In this document: piece by piece, positions 10,549-20,935 of the stretch
Position numbering within the stretch: position 1 is the first letter of the stretch
Layout of the letters: every line of letters begins with the position of its first letter
Made by a program: the position numbers and the translations under genes
Assembly (NCBI GenBank): GCA_963989245.1
Contig: OZ022349.1
Span: 25,125,651 to 25,189,650, forward strand
DNA from: Nansenia antarctica
Taxonomy: Eukaryota; Chordata; Actinopteri; Argentiniformes; Microstomatidae
Direction: 5' to 3'
DNA length: 64,000 nucleotides
The notes under the pieces: generated by a model
What the model was told of the DNA's origin: nothing
Seen by the model: the letters and a program-made list of their open reading frames with translations, nothing else
The model's database searches: none

Positions 10549-11853
10549 TTCCTCAGGGACCATGCAATTATTGACTTTAAAAATAACCCGGATCAAGCAA
10601 GAGCGGTGTGGGGGGTGGAGAGATGGAAGGACGTCATCCTCTAAACCGCCCCCCATGCCGCGCCGCATCGCCCAACCCCCCCCCACCCCGGGCCTACCTC
10701 ACTACACCACCAGTTCCTGCACTATCACCTTCACCACCGTTCCAGCACAAGCCCTGGTCAGCAGTATCACCATCACAAGGACCAGGAGAGGAGCAGCGCA
10801 CAACACCAACAGGGAAGTTTACTGCACCTTCCACCACCTACACATGTACACAGCACTGACCCACTTCCTACCCTCAACAGAATATCACCACACACAACCC
10901 ACAGCCGAACCAGCCGTCTCTGCCAGCACCACCAGCACCAGGATGACCAACATCACTGGGTCACAGGGAAGTACTGATCACCTGCCTGACACCAAAATGC
11001 ACACTACACAAACCATGCACACCTCCCTTCTCTCACTCCCCTATCTTTTCAGGCACATGTCATATCCAGCTCTGACACCTACCCAGGCTTCCAGACCCAG
11101 GAGCAGAGACCGGCTGGAACCACCACGTCACCCCAGCACCAACCCCAGGTTCCAACTCAGCGACCCCAAACCCCCTGTTCCGGGCCCCCCCCCCCCCAAC
11201 TCCAGGCCCCCAGCTACAGGCCCAGTCCCCTACCCGCCAACCCCCAACCCCCAGCCCGGAACAAGCTGAGAAGAGCCAGGGAGCTTTTTTTCCTGGATAA
11301 GCTATGTACAGGTTTTTCGCCTCTGCTTGCCTGCCATGCGCCGAGCTCTCTGGGCCTCTCCTCGGGAGCCTCCGGTCGGCCTGCGTGCTCGATCTGCTCC
11401 GCCGCTGGGGCACCTGGTCCGGCTAGCCTCGTGAAGGGCTACAGGAGTCTGAGCCTGGTGGGCTGGGCCGGATGCGCCGGTGGTGGGGCGGGTCGGGTGA
11501 GTCGGGTGTGTGGGGTCCCTCGGGGGAGGGAGGTGGCGGAGCCACGGCTTTGCACTGGTGGGCAAACTGGATAGTAGTCGCTCTACAACTAGAGGGCTGC
11601 AGGGGAATTTTTTCCCGGATGCACAGCGAACAGGTTTTTTACCCCTGCCTCCTACCGACACTGGAACCTGGACACTGAACACTGAACACTGAACATTACA
11701 CTACACTGGACAATACACTGAACACTGAGCACTTTAGTTAGTTTAATGTTGGTTGTTGTTGAATGTAATGTCTTAAATGTCTGATTGTTTGATGATTGAT
11801 TAATTGATTGTATACACGGTGTTGCGTTTTTATAAAAACCAATAAAAAACACC
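10549..11853 (+). mobile_element. 3' part of the interrupted, 5'-truncated sister LINE
   Basis: Nearly identical to 9247-10548: the last codons of ORF2 plus the 3' UTR, ending in AATAAAAAACACC at 11853. It is followed at once by the second 15-bp duplication. With 2310-3185 it forms one 5'-truncated copy of about 2.2 kb, split by the full-length element. Confidence 0.8.
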
Positions 11854-11868
11854 TTTCATGTTGTACTC
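11854..11868 (+). repeat. Right 15-bp target-site duplication
   Basis: Exact second copy of the sequence at 2295-2309. Read on the minus strand it is the end of the open reading frame in 11869-12117. Confidence 0.85.
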
Positions 11869-12117
11869 GGTCATGGGGAAGGGGTGGACCTTGTTGTCCT
11901 TCAGGCCGCTGAGATAGGTGAGGGCTTGGCGTTCCACCCCGGCGGAGATGTCGGCGGGCGGGTTGGGGGGTCCGTCGTATCGGAGTGCAATTGTTGAAGA
12001 CGTGATTGGATAATAGTCCATAGACAGTCGCACCACCTGACGTGGGAGGTTCAAGGAATAAAGGGGAGGTGACATTGACCGAGAGTGACAGAGATCTCCT
12101 GCATACCAAGTAGCCAT
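11854..12117 (-). CDS. Candidate host exon interrupted by the LINE
   Basis: Starts with ATG at 12117 and stays open for 88 codons to the duplication at 11854, with GC-rich third positions and a composition unlike the TEs around it. It has tyrosine/proline-rich segments and no recognised domain. In the pre-insertion sequence (joining to 2294 downwards) the frame would read only seven more codons before a stop, and no strong GT donor is seen at the junction. It may be a complete small gene, a first exon or a decayed fragment. I do not recognise it. Confidence 0.4.
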
Positions 12118-12610
12118 GTGTTAAAGGAGCGAATTCCCGGATATAAATATTCCCTCGCCTCGCTGACAGCGGGAGTTGGGAGTTTCGTCCAGCAGCCGGT
12201 GAACGCCCGGTTGATCGAGTTTCATATTAAAAGTATATCTTCTCGGGGTGTCAGCGCGGTGGTTAAGGGCTCAAAATGACCGTATACTGATGGTGAATTT
12301 AGCAATAATAGTCTTATGTTTGTACCACCTCCATAACCGGTGTTATTCACGGGAAAAGCCGGTCAAGGAGGCACCCTTTGCAGGTCAATAACTTTGATTC
12401 TCCGGGGGTTAGGAAAATAATTCCAACGTGTCCGGATAGAGTAGAAGACAGGGAATCCAACACTATTTGAATGGTGTCAATCCTCCACTCCTATCACCGT
12501 CGTGTATCTTGATAGTTCTTCATGAGTGAGGTGGTCTAAATAGTAGGCAGCCATGTTGAGCGATGTTGCTATGATACTTTTTGCCCGTCAGGTTGGTGGT
12601 TGCTAGGGAA
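12118..12610. other. No gene seen
   Basis: Unique-looking sequence between the candidate exon and the Gypsy element. It would contain the promoter if the minus-strand exon is a real first exon (a TATAAATAT run lies at 12141-12149, plus orientation). No coding frame or repeat was recognised. Confidence 0.4.
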
Positions 12611-12615
12611 GAAAC

Positions 12616-12756
12616 TGTTTCAGTATGTCTTTTATTCAACTGCGGTTCTTTCCGCTCACGCCCACAATACAACAACCGGGTCGTACATGTAACATTATCA
12701 GGTCACCCCTAGGTGTCCCTGTAACACAGGCTACTAACATATGCCTATATGTAACA
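12616..12756 (-). repeat. 3' LTR of the Gypsy element
   Basis: 141 bp, TG...CA ends in either orientation, same as 17051-17191. In element orientation a polyadenylation signal AATAAA lies near its downstream end (complement of 12631-12636). It is unusually short for a Gypsy LTR. Confidence 0.9.
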
Positions 12757-12770
12757 TCTCCTTTCCTTTA
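12757..12770 (-). promoter_or_regulatory. Polypurine tract
   Basis: On the minus strand TAAAGGAAAGGAGA directly abuts the 3' LTR, as expected for the plus-strand primer of reverse transcription. Confidence 0.8.
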
Positions 12771-12894
12771 GCTGTTTGCAAATTACATGCTTGCATCTCC
12801 GTCTGCAATTCCATTGACAATAACAATCCCAAACAACAACAATAGCATTACAACATTGCATTATTTCCCTTTTTTTTTTTTTTTTTTTCCAAAG

Positions 12895-15800
12895 TCATAA
12901 GTCCAGTCGTTGTGGCGGCCGTGACAGGCGACCACTCCGTGAGTAGACACCCTGGCCTGCCGTGGCAGGATCCCCCGGCGTCGCCGGTGCCCTTGGTGTA
13001 CGAGGATGTACCTCGCCGCCTGTCTCCCCCCGACTTGAGACAATCCGTGTCTCGGCTGAGGCAGTCTCCCCAGCGACCTGGGTCTGGTCAGGACTGCTCC
13101 GCTCAGGCCGTAGAATGTCTGTCTGTTGCGCTTGAGCTGAGCGCTCTGCAACACGCAGATCCACTCGGTTGCGTCTGTACAGTGTGCCGTCCACATCCAC
13201 CACGAACGAGCGGGGAGCGACTCTCTGGAGGCACTGGCCTCGTCGCCACCGCCCTGTGCGATCACCTGGCAGAGGCCTCATCCTAATGTGATCTCCAACA
13301 TCCAGCTCTGGAAGGTCTCTGGCAGACGTGTCATAGAATGACTTGGCGACCCGCCGTTTCCACCGCAGCTTCTCTGCCACTCCGTCCACCACACGTGGTA
13401 GAAGCAGGCTGTCTGCGACGGGCAGTGAAGTTTTGAGCCTGCGTGCCATTAAGCGCTGGGCCGGGCTGCTGTCCAACCCCTCTGTGGGTGTGTTGCGCCA
13501 GTGAAGGATGGCCATCCACGCATCCGTGCCATCCAATTTCGCCCGCTTGCAGAGTGACTTGACAATCTTAACGGCCGACTCAGCCTTGCCGTTGGATCGA
13601 GGATGTCGGGGTGAGGATGTGACATGGGCAAACCCCCAGCTCGCTGCAAACTTCCTGAACCGTTCGCATGCAAACTGTGGGCCGTTGTCCGAGACCACCC
13701 TCTCTGGCTGCCCATAACGTGCAAACTGAGCTTTGCAGCGCGTGATGAGCGTGTCAGCAGACAGATCTGGCAGCTGGTCGATTTCCCAGAAATCCGAATA
13801 CTGGTCCACAATGATGAGAAAGTCCTTGCCCGCATATGAGTAGACGTCCATACTCACTGCCTGCCACGGGCGCACCGGTATGTCATGCGACATCATCGGT
13901 TCCTTCTGCTGGACCCGTGCGTACTCATTGCATGCGGAGCAGTTCGCCACAAAGTCCTTTATCTCCGCTCTCATGTTCGGCCAGAAAAGCGTATCCCTGG
14001 CCCGTCTGTAACACGCCTCCCCACCAATGTGGCTAGCGTGTATGCGTTTGAGCAGCTCAGATCTCATGGCTTTTGGTATGACGACGCACTGTCCCCTGTA
14101 CAACGCTCCGTCTTGAACATTCAGCTCGTCTCTGAAGGGCCAGTATTCCCGCACTGCCAGCGGAGTGTCCTCTTTAAAGTCTGGCCAGCCACTGAGGATC
14201 ACAGATGCCAGCTCCTGAAGCACATCATCCGTCTCTGTGTGCTGCACAATCTGGTGGAATCTGAAAGCCGTAACGTCCAGGTGCTGCGCCTGGTCCAGCT
14301 GTGAATACCCGGCCTGGGTGCTGTTCACGGCGCACACAGCATGCTGCACGTACGGGGTGTCAGACCCACGGCACGGGGGCGTGGCCCTGCTCAGAGTGTC
14401 GCTGACATACATCTCGGGGCCCGGCTTGTACACAACATCCAGATTGTAGCTTTGCAGCTGCAGCAACATGCCTTGTAGACGTTTCGGTGCGCTCAGGAGG
14501 GGCTTCTTGAATATTGTGATAAGCGGCTTGTGGTCTGTTTCTGCAGTGATAGCCTCCCTGCCATACAGGTACTGGTGGAATCTCTGGCAGGCAAAGACCA
14601 TGCTCAAACACTCCTTCTCAATCTGAGCATAGTTTTGCTCTGTCGGCGTTAGTGCCCTCGATGCAAAAGCCACCGGCTGTCCCCCTTGTAACAAACAGCC
14701 CCCCAGCCCGGTCATGCTGGCGTCGCTCTGGACCGTGACAGGCTTTGTGATATCATAGTACTTGAGGACGGGCGTGCAGGTGACCATACGCTTCACTCCG
14801 CGCACTGCATCTTCGTGTTTGGGCAACCAGTGCCACATGACGTCCTTATCCAAGAGCCTGCGGAGCGGCTCACAGACCTCCGAGAGCTTTGGCAGAAACT
14901 TTGCAAGGTACGTCACGAACCCAATAAAGCGCTGCACTGCTTTCACGTCGGTGGGTGTCGGCATTTCCAGCACGGCCCGTGTCTTCTCTGGGTCGATTTT
15001 CAGTCCCTCCGAGGACAGAATGTGGCCGTGGAAGTGTACGGCTTTGAGTTTGAACTGTAGCTTGCGTTCACTCAGCCTGAGTCCCACTGCTCTGCATCGT
15101 TCCATGAGAGCACTCAAGTTTCTGTCATGGTCCAGTTCGGCCTCGGCATCCGTATCGCCACACCCGACCACCAGGATGTCATCCGCGATCGGTTCGATGC
15201 CGGCCAGGCCCGATAGCAGCTCGTGTTGCTTGCGCTGGTAGATCTCAGGCGCTACTGAGACTCCGAAAGGGAGCTTGAGCCATCTCATCCGACCCCACGG
15301 TGTCCAGAAGGTCGTCAGACGGCTGCTCGCGTCGTCAAGCTTGCACTGTAAAAAGGCATCACGAGCGTCTGCCAACGTGAAGAGGCGAGCCTTGGGCAAC
15401 TTGTACAACACATCTTCCAGCGTAGGCATATGGTAGTGAGACCTCAGCAGCGCTCGGTTGAGAGGCTTTGGATCGATACAGATTCTTATTTTCTCTGGCT
15501 TTGCGACAGTCACCATGTTACTTATCCATGCTGTCGGCTCAGTCACCGGCTCAATGTTGCCGACCTTGACATGTCTGTCCAGTTCCTCCTTGACTCTCGC
15601 CTTCAGAGCCACTGGAACATTCCTCGGCGCGCACTGCACCGGCGTCACATCAGGATCCAGCTCGAAGTGTATCTCGCCCGGGACTGACTCGATTGGGTCA
15701 TTGAAGACGTCATGATAGTCTCTCAGCAGCTGATCTTTGGTGAGGGGCACAGATTGGCTTGCATCAACTGTGTGGAGTTCATCTGGAACGGTGAAGGATA

Positions 15801-16983
15801 CGAGGCCCAGACGTTCGCATGTGCCCCCCCCGAGAAGAGGCTTTTGCTCTGTGTCGACTATTTCAAATGTGAGGTTGTGCTTTTCTCCCCGGATGACACA
15901 TTCAGTGTGGAATTTCCCCAGTGATGGCATGATTTCCCCAGAGTATAACTTTAACTTGGCTGCGCTCGGGCCTAGCGCCGCTCTGGGTGACAGCTTCTCT
16001 TTAATCTTGCGGCCCATGACATTGCAGGTGGAGCCTGTATCCAGCTGACACTGTTGCCTTTTCTTATTCAGGCATAGATTCACAAACCACTTGCGCCCCT
16101 GCTGGGCCTTTGCAGTATTGACACATTCAGTTACTAGAAACAGTCTATCATCAGTATCTGAGTCATCTTCTCTTTGCTCATCATTTTCAAGCACATTCAC
16201 TTTTTTTATTTTGTCAGCCTTGCTGCCAGCCTGGCATACCTTGGCAAAGTGATTTGCTATGCCACATATCCGGCATGTCTTACCGTAGGCTGGGCACTGC
16301 TCCCTGCCCCGTTTGTGGCTGCCTCCACAGTATTTGCAGCTCCACTGTGGCTCTCTCTCCGCTGGCGCTGTTTTCCTTTGATGTGCGCGCCTCTCACTCT
16401 GCCTGTCCGCGGCATTCACATTGTCCGTCTGTGCTAGCGGGGCCATCACTCTCATGTGTCTCTCGGTTAGCTCAGCGAGCCGGCAGATTTCAGTCGCTGT
16501 GTGTAACGTCAACTCACGTTCGCGTAGCAGATGCCTCCTGGTGCCCTCACTCGCAACACCCAGCACGAGCCTATCACGAACCAGCTCGTCCTTCAGCGCA
16601 CGGTATTCGCATGACGATGCTCTCTCCTTAAGCCTTGTCAGGAAACTGTCTATTGGCTCATCAGCCTCTTGTTTGCAGCTTCCAAACATGTACCTCTCAT
16701 AAATGACGTTTCTCGCCGGTTTGAAGTAAACCCCCAAAGCGTCCATAATCGCTTTTGGGTCCTTCTGTTCATCCTCCGTCAACGTGAGGCTATGTGTGTA
16801 CACATGACGGCACTCACTTCCCATCAGCCGTCTCAGCGTGGCTGCCTTGACCAGCTTCGACTTCTCGCTCAGTCCGGTAGCGAGCAAAAAGTCCTCAAAC
16901 TCCGCACGGAAGACTTCCCAGTTTTTCGCCAGATCACCAGCCATGCGCATACCATCGGGCGCGGGGATGCTGTTGCTTGCCAT
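12895..16983 (-). CDS. Gypsy Gag-Pol polyprotein
   Basis: 1362 intact codons. In order: a Gag region (about 1-200); two zinc knuckles (C216/C219/H223/C230 and C237/C240/H245/C250); an aspartic protease with DTG at 315-317; a reverse transcriptase with D539 and IADD at 599-602; RNase H with D754 and D817; an integrase zinc domain (H982, H985, C1015, C1018); and a DDE core D1046, D1099, E1135, the last two 35 residues apart. All catalytic residues inspected are present. Gag and Pol share one frame, so no frameshift is needed. The ATG is 68 bp from the 5' LTR. No chromodomain was recognised at the C-terminus. Confidence 0.93.
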   Translation of the reverse strand: MASNSIPAPDGMRMAGDLAKNWEVFRAEFEDFLLATGLSEKSKLVKAATLRRLMGSECRHVYTHSLTLTEDEQKDPKAIMDALGVYFKPARNVIYERYMFGSCKQEADEPIDSFLTRLKERASSCEYRALKDELVRDRLVLGVASEGTRRHLLRERELTLHTATEICRLAELTERHMRVMAPLAQTDNVNAADRQSERRAHQRKTAPAEREPQWSCKYCGGSHKRGREQCPAYGKTCRICGIANHFAKVCQAGSKADKIKKVNVLENDEQREDDSDTDDRLFLVTECVNTAKAQQGRKWFVNLCLNKKRQQCQLDTGSTCNVMGRKIKEKLSPRAALGPSAAKLKLYSGEIMPSLGKFHTECVIRGEKHNLTFEIVDTEQKPLLGGGTCERLGLVSFTVPDELHTVDASQSVPLTKDQLLRDYHDVFNDPIESVPGEIHFELDPDVTPVQCAPRNVPVALKARVKEELDRHVKVGNIEPVTEPTAWISNMVTVAKPEKIRICIDPKPLNRALLRSHYHMPTLEDVLYKLPKARLFTLADARDAFLQCKLDDASSRLTTFWTPWGRMRWLKLPFGVSVAPEIYQRKQHELLSGLAGIEPIADDILVVGCGDTDAEAELDHDRNLSALMERCRAVGLRLSERKLQFKLKAVHFHGHILSSEGLKIDPEKTRAVLEMPTPTDVKAVQRFIGFVTYLAKFLPKLSEVCEPLRRLLDKDVMWHWLPKHEDAVRGVKRMVTCTPVLKYYDITKPVTVQSDASMTGLGGCLLQGGQPVAFASRALTPTEQNYAQIEKECLSMVFACQRFHQYLYGREAITAETDHKPLITIFKKPLLSAPKRLQGMLLQLQSYNLDVVYKPGPEMYVSDTLSRATPPCRGSDTPYVQHAVCAVNSTQAGYSQLDQAQHLDVTAFRFHQIVQHTETDDVLQELASVILSGWPDFKEDTPLAVREYWPFRDELNVQDGALYRGQCVVIPKAMRSELLKRIHASHIGGEACYRRARDTLFWPNMRAEIKDFVANCSACNEYARVQQKEPMMSHDIPVRPWQAVSMDVYSYAGKDFLIIVDQYSDFWEIDQLPDLSADTLITRCKAQFARYGQPERVVSDNGPQFACERFRKFAASWGFAHVTSSPRHPRSNGKAESAVKIVKSLCKRAKLDGTDAWMAILHWRNTPTEGLDSSPAQRLMARRLKTSLPVADSLLLPRVVDGVAEKLRWKRRVAKSFYDTSARDLPELDVGDHIRMRPLPGDRTGRWRRGQCLQRVAPRSFVVDVDGTLYRRNRVDLRVAERSAQAQQTDILRPERSSPDQTQVAGETASAETRIVSSRGETGGEVHPRTPRAPATPGDPATAGQGVYSRSGRLSRPPQRLDL

Positions 16984-17032
16984 GGCGTTTTATTCCTTTA
17001 AGCGTCTTTATTTTATTTTTATTTTTACTTAG

Positions 17033-17050
17033 ATCCCGCTTCTGACTCCA
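17033..17050 (-). promoter_or_regulatory. Primer-binding site (tRNA-Leu-like)
   Basis: ATCCCGCTTCTGACTCCA lies directly next to the 5' LTR. It equals the 3' end of a tRNA including CCA and differs at two positions from the tRNA-Leu 3' end I recall. The priming tRNA is therefore probably a leucine isoacceptor. Confidence 0.6.
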
Positions 17051-17191
17051 TGTTTCAGTATGTCTTTTATTCAACTGCGGTTCTTTCCGCTCACGCCCAC
17101 AATACAACAACCGGGTCGTACATGTAACATTATCAGGTCACCCCTAGGTGTCCCTGTAACACAGGCTACTAACATATGCCTATATGTAACA
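17051..17191 (-). repeat. 5' LTR of the Gypsy element
   Basis: Identical by eye to 12616-12756. It is the transcription start side because the primer-binding site and the ORF start lie next to it. Confidence 0.9.
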
Positions 17192-18127
17192 GAAACCACG
17201 TGACTGAAAGCTATGAATGGCTTAATTACTGGTACAAACAATAACAAACTAAGCGCCCTCACGGGACCAAAACTGGCTCCTACACATGTTATTGGACTGA
17301 TTTTCCTGCTTGGAAATACAGCTTATTTGATCAAAAGTATACTTGTGCTTTGTCTTTTCCTAAATGCCATTTATTTACATTTATTCACATGTTATTGGAC
17401 TGATTTTCCTGCATGGAAATACAGCTTATTTTATCAAAAGTATACTTGTGTGAGAGTGCTTTGTCTTTTCCTAAATGCCATTTATTTACATTTATTCACA
17501 CAGAAATATGAAGATGTCTTAAGATGTCTTGAGATGTCTTGGAAATATGAAGAACACAATGAATGTCATAGTATTGTCTCAGCATTTTATTATTTAAAAA
17601 ACAACATACACAAATACATAATCATACTGTGGATTACTAATTGATAAAGACATTTACAGGAAATTACAGGAACTATTATAAATAGGAACAAAATGATTAT
17701 GTGTACAACATTATTATATGAACAGAATGATTATACAAAACCTTTTGTAGGTAGGACACTATTGGACCTCGGCCCAAATCTAGTATTGAACCTGACCCCC
17801 CATGCTAAACCATTTGGAAGTACAGTATACTAGGACTCCAATTCAGACACACTGGGGGGCTGTCACAAATCTACTAACTCTAATTATGTAAAATAAAAAT
17901 AAATAAATAAACAAGAATGTGTTGTGTAACAACTCCCCCAAGATTCCCCTCCACCACAGAGAGACTAAACTGTCCTTCTGAAAGAGACTACACTGACATC
18001 CTCCATCCCAGACAGACTACAATGACCACCGTCACAGTGTGACATGGGAGAGTTACTCCATATGAGAGTGGAGAAACCTATTCTTCATCCTCTCCACCAC
18101 CTCCTTCACCACCTCATCCTTGAACTA
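17192..18127. other. No gene; 103-bp direct repeat and AT-rich sequence
   Basis: A unit beginning CACATGTTATTGGACTGA at 17283 is repeated at 17386, and the second copy has an 8-bp insertion (GTGTGAGA region). The rest is AT-rich without recognised coding content. Confidence 0.5.
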
Positions 18128-18470
18128 CCAGAGAGAGGAGGAGGAGAGAGACATAAGGAGGAGAGAGGAGGAGAGAGAGAGACATGAGGAGGAGAGGAGG
18201 AGAGAGAGACATGAGGAGGAGAGAGAGACATGAGGGTGAGAGAGGAGGAGAGAGACATGAGAGTGAGAGAGGAGGAGAGAGAGACATAAGGAGGAGAGAG
18301 ACATAAGGAGGAGAGAGGAGGAGAGAGAGACATGAGGAGGAGAGAGAGAGACATGAGGAGGAGAGAGACATGAGGGTGAGAGAGGAGGAGAGAGACATGA
18401 GGAGGAGAGGAGGAGAGAGACATAAGGAGGAGAGAGAGAGACATGAGGAGGAGAGGAGGAGAGAGAGAAA
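18128..18470. repeat. GA-rich purine minisatellite
   Basis: An almost pure purine strand made of GGAGGAGAGAGAGACATGA/TAAGGAGG variants of about 18-36 bp. ORFs on the opposite strand (Met-Ser-Leu-Ser repeats) are products of the repeat. Long purine tracts of this kind can form triplex DNA, which is an inference. Confidence 0.85.
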
Positions 18471-18577
18471 ATCATATTGGGCCAGAATTTAAAAAAAAGA
18501 TATATGGTCTGACAGACAGTACATATCATCTTCACCAATCATGTGTAAATCTGAAACATTTGACAATCACCCATAAC

Positions 18578-19748
18578 CAGGGCTGGACTGGGACAAAAAT
18601 TAGGCCCTGGCATTTTTGGCCCAGACAGGCCCACCCCAATCGGTCGGACCACACCCACCAGCACAAAAATACTTGCCTTATATACTCGTCTTATATACTG
18701 TGCTGTACAGTCATATGACAAACTGTAGTATTCCCCCAAACCACTACAAAGACGACTACATACAGTAAGCAATGGTACCAGTGCAAGTAGACCAGTGTAC
18801 TCAGTGATCAGATTCCAGAGCGAATTTACGAACGCAGCCTTGTTGTTCTAGATTTTTTTTTCCATTATCAACCTATCATTGCGCTTTAGAGTAAAACAAA
18901 GCACGCAACTGTCGCGTCTATCTTTTCATGGCAACTCTACATTGTGATTTAAAAGGGATATTAACTAATATTAAGTAATATTATTACTTGGTTACATTTT
19001 GCAATTGATCCGCGGTACACATGCGTGCTGAACCGTGGGGGGCGATCCGTTACACCCCTACACAGCTACCTATATTTTCCTTACCGGGTCAACGGTTACA
19101 GGCTGACTTGGCCCCGCTTCTTCTGTATCCTCTCTATCCTCTGTATCTGTACCCTGCTCCCGCTCCTCCCTGCCAGCCTCCTCTTCAACCTGTTGCTGTT
19201 GCTGCTGTGGTAAACTTGAGGGTGCAGCAAACATGTCCCTAATGTTTACACATTTGGCAGCATCTGCCTCGAGTTTCTTTTTGTTTTTCTCCCTAAGTTT
19301 TTCCCAGCCTCCCTTCCGTTTTAGTGTGCTTTTGCGCTCCATCTCTCTTAGTATCTATCTAGTAACTATCCAGGCTAACTAAATTTATTTTGCCGGCCGG
19401 CTCGGCCCAAAACTACCGCGAAACTGAGACGGAGGTCTGGTGCTGCGTGCGTGCGTGACCCCTGACCCCCTTCTCTCTGTTGATTGGGCCAGCCCAGTGT
19501 CTGTATAGAAAATCAGCCAATGGGCCGCTGTCCCTGATTTATGGGCCGTTCAATGGTAGCTTTCGATTTATGGGCCGTTCGATGGTAGCTTTCGGCCGGG
19601 CCGGCTGGTAAAAAAAAAAAAAGTTTTAAGTTTTTTTTTTTTTAAAGTTTTTTTTTTTTTACATTTAATTTTGCCGGTCGGCTCGGCCCAAAACTACCGC
19701 GGCCCACCGGGCAAATGCCCGGTATGCCAGATGGCCAGTCCAGCCCTG
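18578..19748 (-). mobile_element. Internally deleted hAT element (ZMYM/TTF type)
   Basis: The ends CAGGGCTGGACTGG (18578) and CCAGTCCAGCCCTG (19735-19748) are perfect inverted repeats, with AACC/GGTT extending the symmetry. No 8-bp duplication was seen. Inside, only the N-terminal piece of a transposase remains (19070-19342). A second copy of one end is at 44395-44436. The phrase GGCTCGGCCCAAAACTACCGCG occurs at both 19400 and 19680, so the right end is partly duplicated. Confidence 0.6.
19070..19342 (-). pseudogene. N-terminal fragment of hAT transposase
   Basis: 90 codons: a lysine-rich start (KRKGGWEKLREK) followed by a KLEADAAKC-like stretch, typical of the first residues of DUF4371/ZMYM-type hAT transposases, then a glutamine run. 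The rest of the transposase is missing. Confidence 0.5.
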
Positions 19749-19901
19749 GTTCCCAGTGTGGCGCGCGTTCAGCGCTGGACATTTGGCATAGCGCGCATTC
19801 GAATCATGAAAGCCTATATTATTATATTTATGATATAGCTCGCATCTAATCGTATCGGATGAGAAATAGACATTAAACGGCATATATAGGCTTGGGTCGA
19901 G

Positions 19902-20390
19902 ATGCTTCTAGAAGACCTGCTAATGAACGAGACAGACGACAGAGGGCGTGTGTGTGGCCAGCACCTCCTCCCCCAGCGTGTGTTCGCCCCCCTGCACCGC
20001 CTCCCCCAGTGTGAGTTCGCCCCCCTGTTTGTGTGTGACTACATGTTCCCTGATGAGAGCCTGGCTGACGTGAGCGAGCGGCTCAGAGAAATGCTGGACC
20101 TGCACATCCCAGAGTCCCTCCTCCTCTCCCCCGAGCCCCGCCCCCACGACCCAGGGACAACCTTTCACACATATGAGCCTTCCCAGTATATTCCATGGAA
20201 TTTACCGGCTCCTCCCACCTCCACAGAGGCTCCGCCCACCTCCACAGAGGCTCCTCCCACCGCCACAGAGGCTCCGCCCATTGAGGGGTTGAAACACCAG
20301 ACTAACGTCCAGTACTACGCTGGTGTCGCCATGGCAGCTGCAGTCGCCCTCATCGCCACGGTAACCTCGCTGCTCTACCTCAGTGACTGA
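19902..20390 (+). CDS. Hypothetical tail-anchored protein or terminal exon
   Basis: 162 codons. The N-terminal half is soluble and hydrophobic-acidic. A spacer (about 105-128) has three tandem seven-residue repeats of the form PPT(S/A)TEA. The last 24 residues form one hydrophobic helix (YAGVAMAAAVALIATV...) followed by LSD-stop, the pattern of a tail-anchored membrane protein. AATAAA signals follow at about 20480 and 20523. It could be the last exon of a larger gene, with the upstream AG at about 19880 as acceptor. I do not recognise the family. Confidence 0.45.
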   Translation: MLLEDLLMNETDDRGRVCGQHLLPQRVFAPLHRLPQCEFAPLFVCDYMFPDESLADVSERLREMLDLHIPESLLLSPEPRPHDPGTTFHTYEPSQYIPWNLPAPPTSTEAPPTSTEAPPTATEAPPIEGLKHQTNVQYYAGVAMAAAVALIATVTSLLYLSD

Positions 20391-20539
20391 TGGCTCAACA
20401 CACACACACACTGTATGGAAAGTTTGATAGCATTGTGCTTTACAGAAGACGCTTTGTATTGGAGGAATAGATAAAATGAAATAAAATTCGAAGCTACAAA
20501 GTAAATCTTGTGGAGTGCTATCAATAAAAATGTGCGTTA

Positions 20540-20935
20540 GAACCTATCCCTGTGTTCTAAAAGACACGGCTTTAGCCAGGAAGCTTAGGAAGTTGCTAGC
20601 CACAGATGGAGCCCCTTCCATGACTGGGCGCGCGCAGGGACTCGCCGCTCGTCTTGCTGCCCTCACGCCACAGATGAAACCACTGCACTGCCTGATACAC
20701 CAGGCCGTTCTCTGCGCCAAGCTAAGTGGTGAGTTAAAAGGCACCATGGACAATATAATGTCGATGATCAATTTCATCAGAGCCACCTCGAGTCTACAGC
20801 ACCGTTTGTTTCGCAAACTTTTGTCAGATATGTCAGCCGAGCAGTGATTTACTTGTACATAATGACATTAGATGGCTAAGTAAGGGTAACGCACTAAAGA
20901 GAGTTTGTGAACTCAGGCACGAGAAAAAGCATTGT
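20540..20935 (+). pseudogene. hAT (SCAND3/GTF2IRD2-like) transposase fragment
   Basis: Encodes ATDGAPSMTGR, then a LHCLIHQAVLCAK-like histidine motif and NFIRA, all hallmarks of the central domain of Charlie-type hAT transposases. A frameshift near 20848 precedes the continuation DIRWLSKGNALKR. Both ends of the protein are missing. Confidence 0.65.

Larger units (their letters stand above)
12616..17191 (-). mobile_element. Complete young Gypsy LTR retrotransposon
   Basis: 4576 bp, with 141-bp LTRs (12616-12756 and 17051-17191) that I read as identical and that begin TG and end CA. The element is flanked by a 5-bp duplication GAAAC (12611-12615 and 17192-17196). On the minus strand the order is 5' LTR, primer-binding site, one long gag-pol ORF, polypurine tract and 3' LTR. 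Identical LTRs, an intact ORF and a perfect duplication point to very recent insertion and possible activity. No envelope gene is present. Confidence 0.92.

Noticed and set aside
10551..11853. Simple tandem duplication of the LINE 3' end
   Set aside because: The 15-bp duplication shared by 2295 and 11854 is better explained by a truncated copy split by a second insertion.
12895..16983. An envelope gene in the Gypsy element
   Set aside because: No ORF follows Pol before the polypurine tract; only about 125 bp lie between them.
18106..18538. Several Ser/Leu-rich minus-strand frames
   Set aside because: Products of the GA minisatellite.
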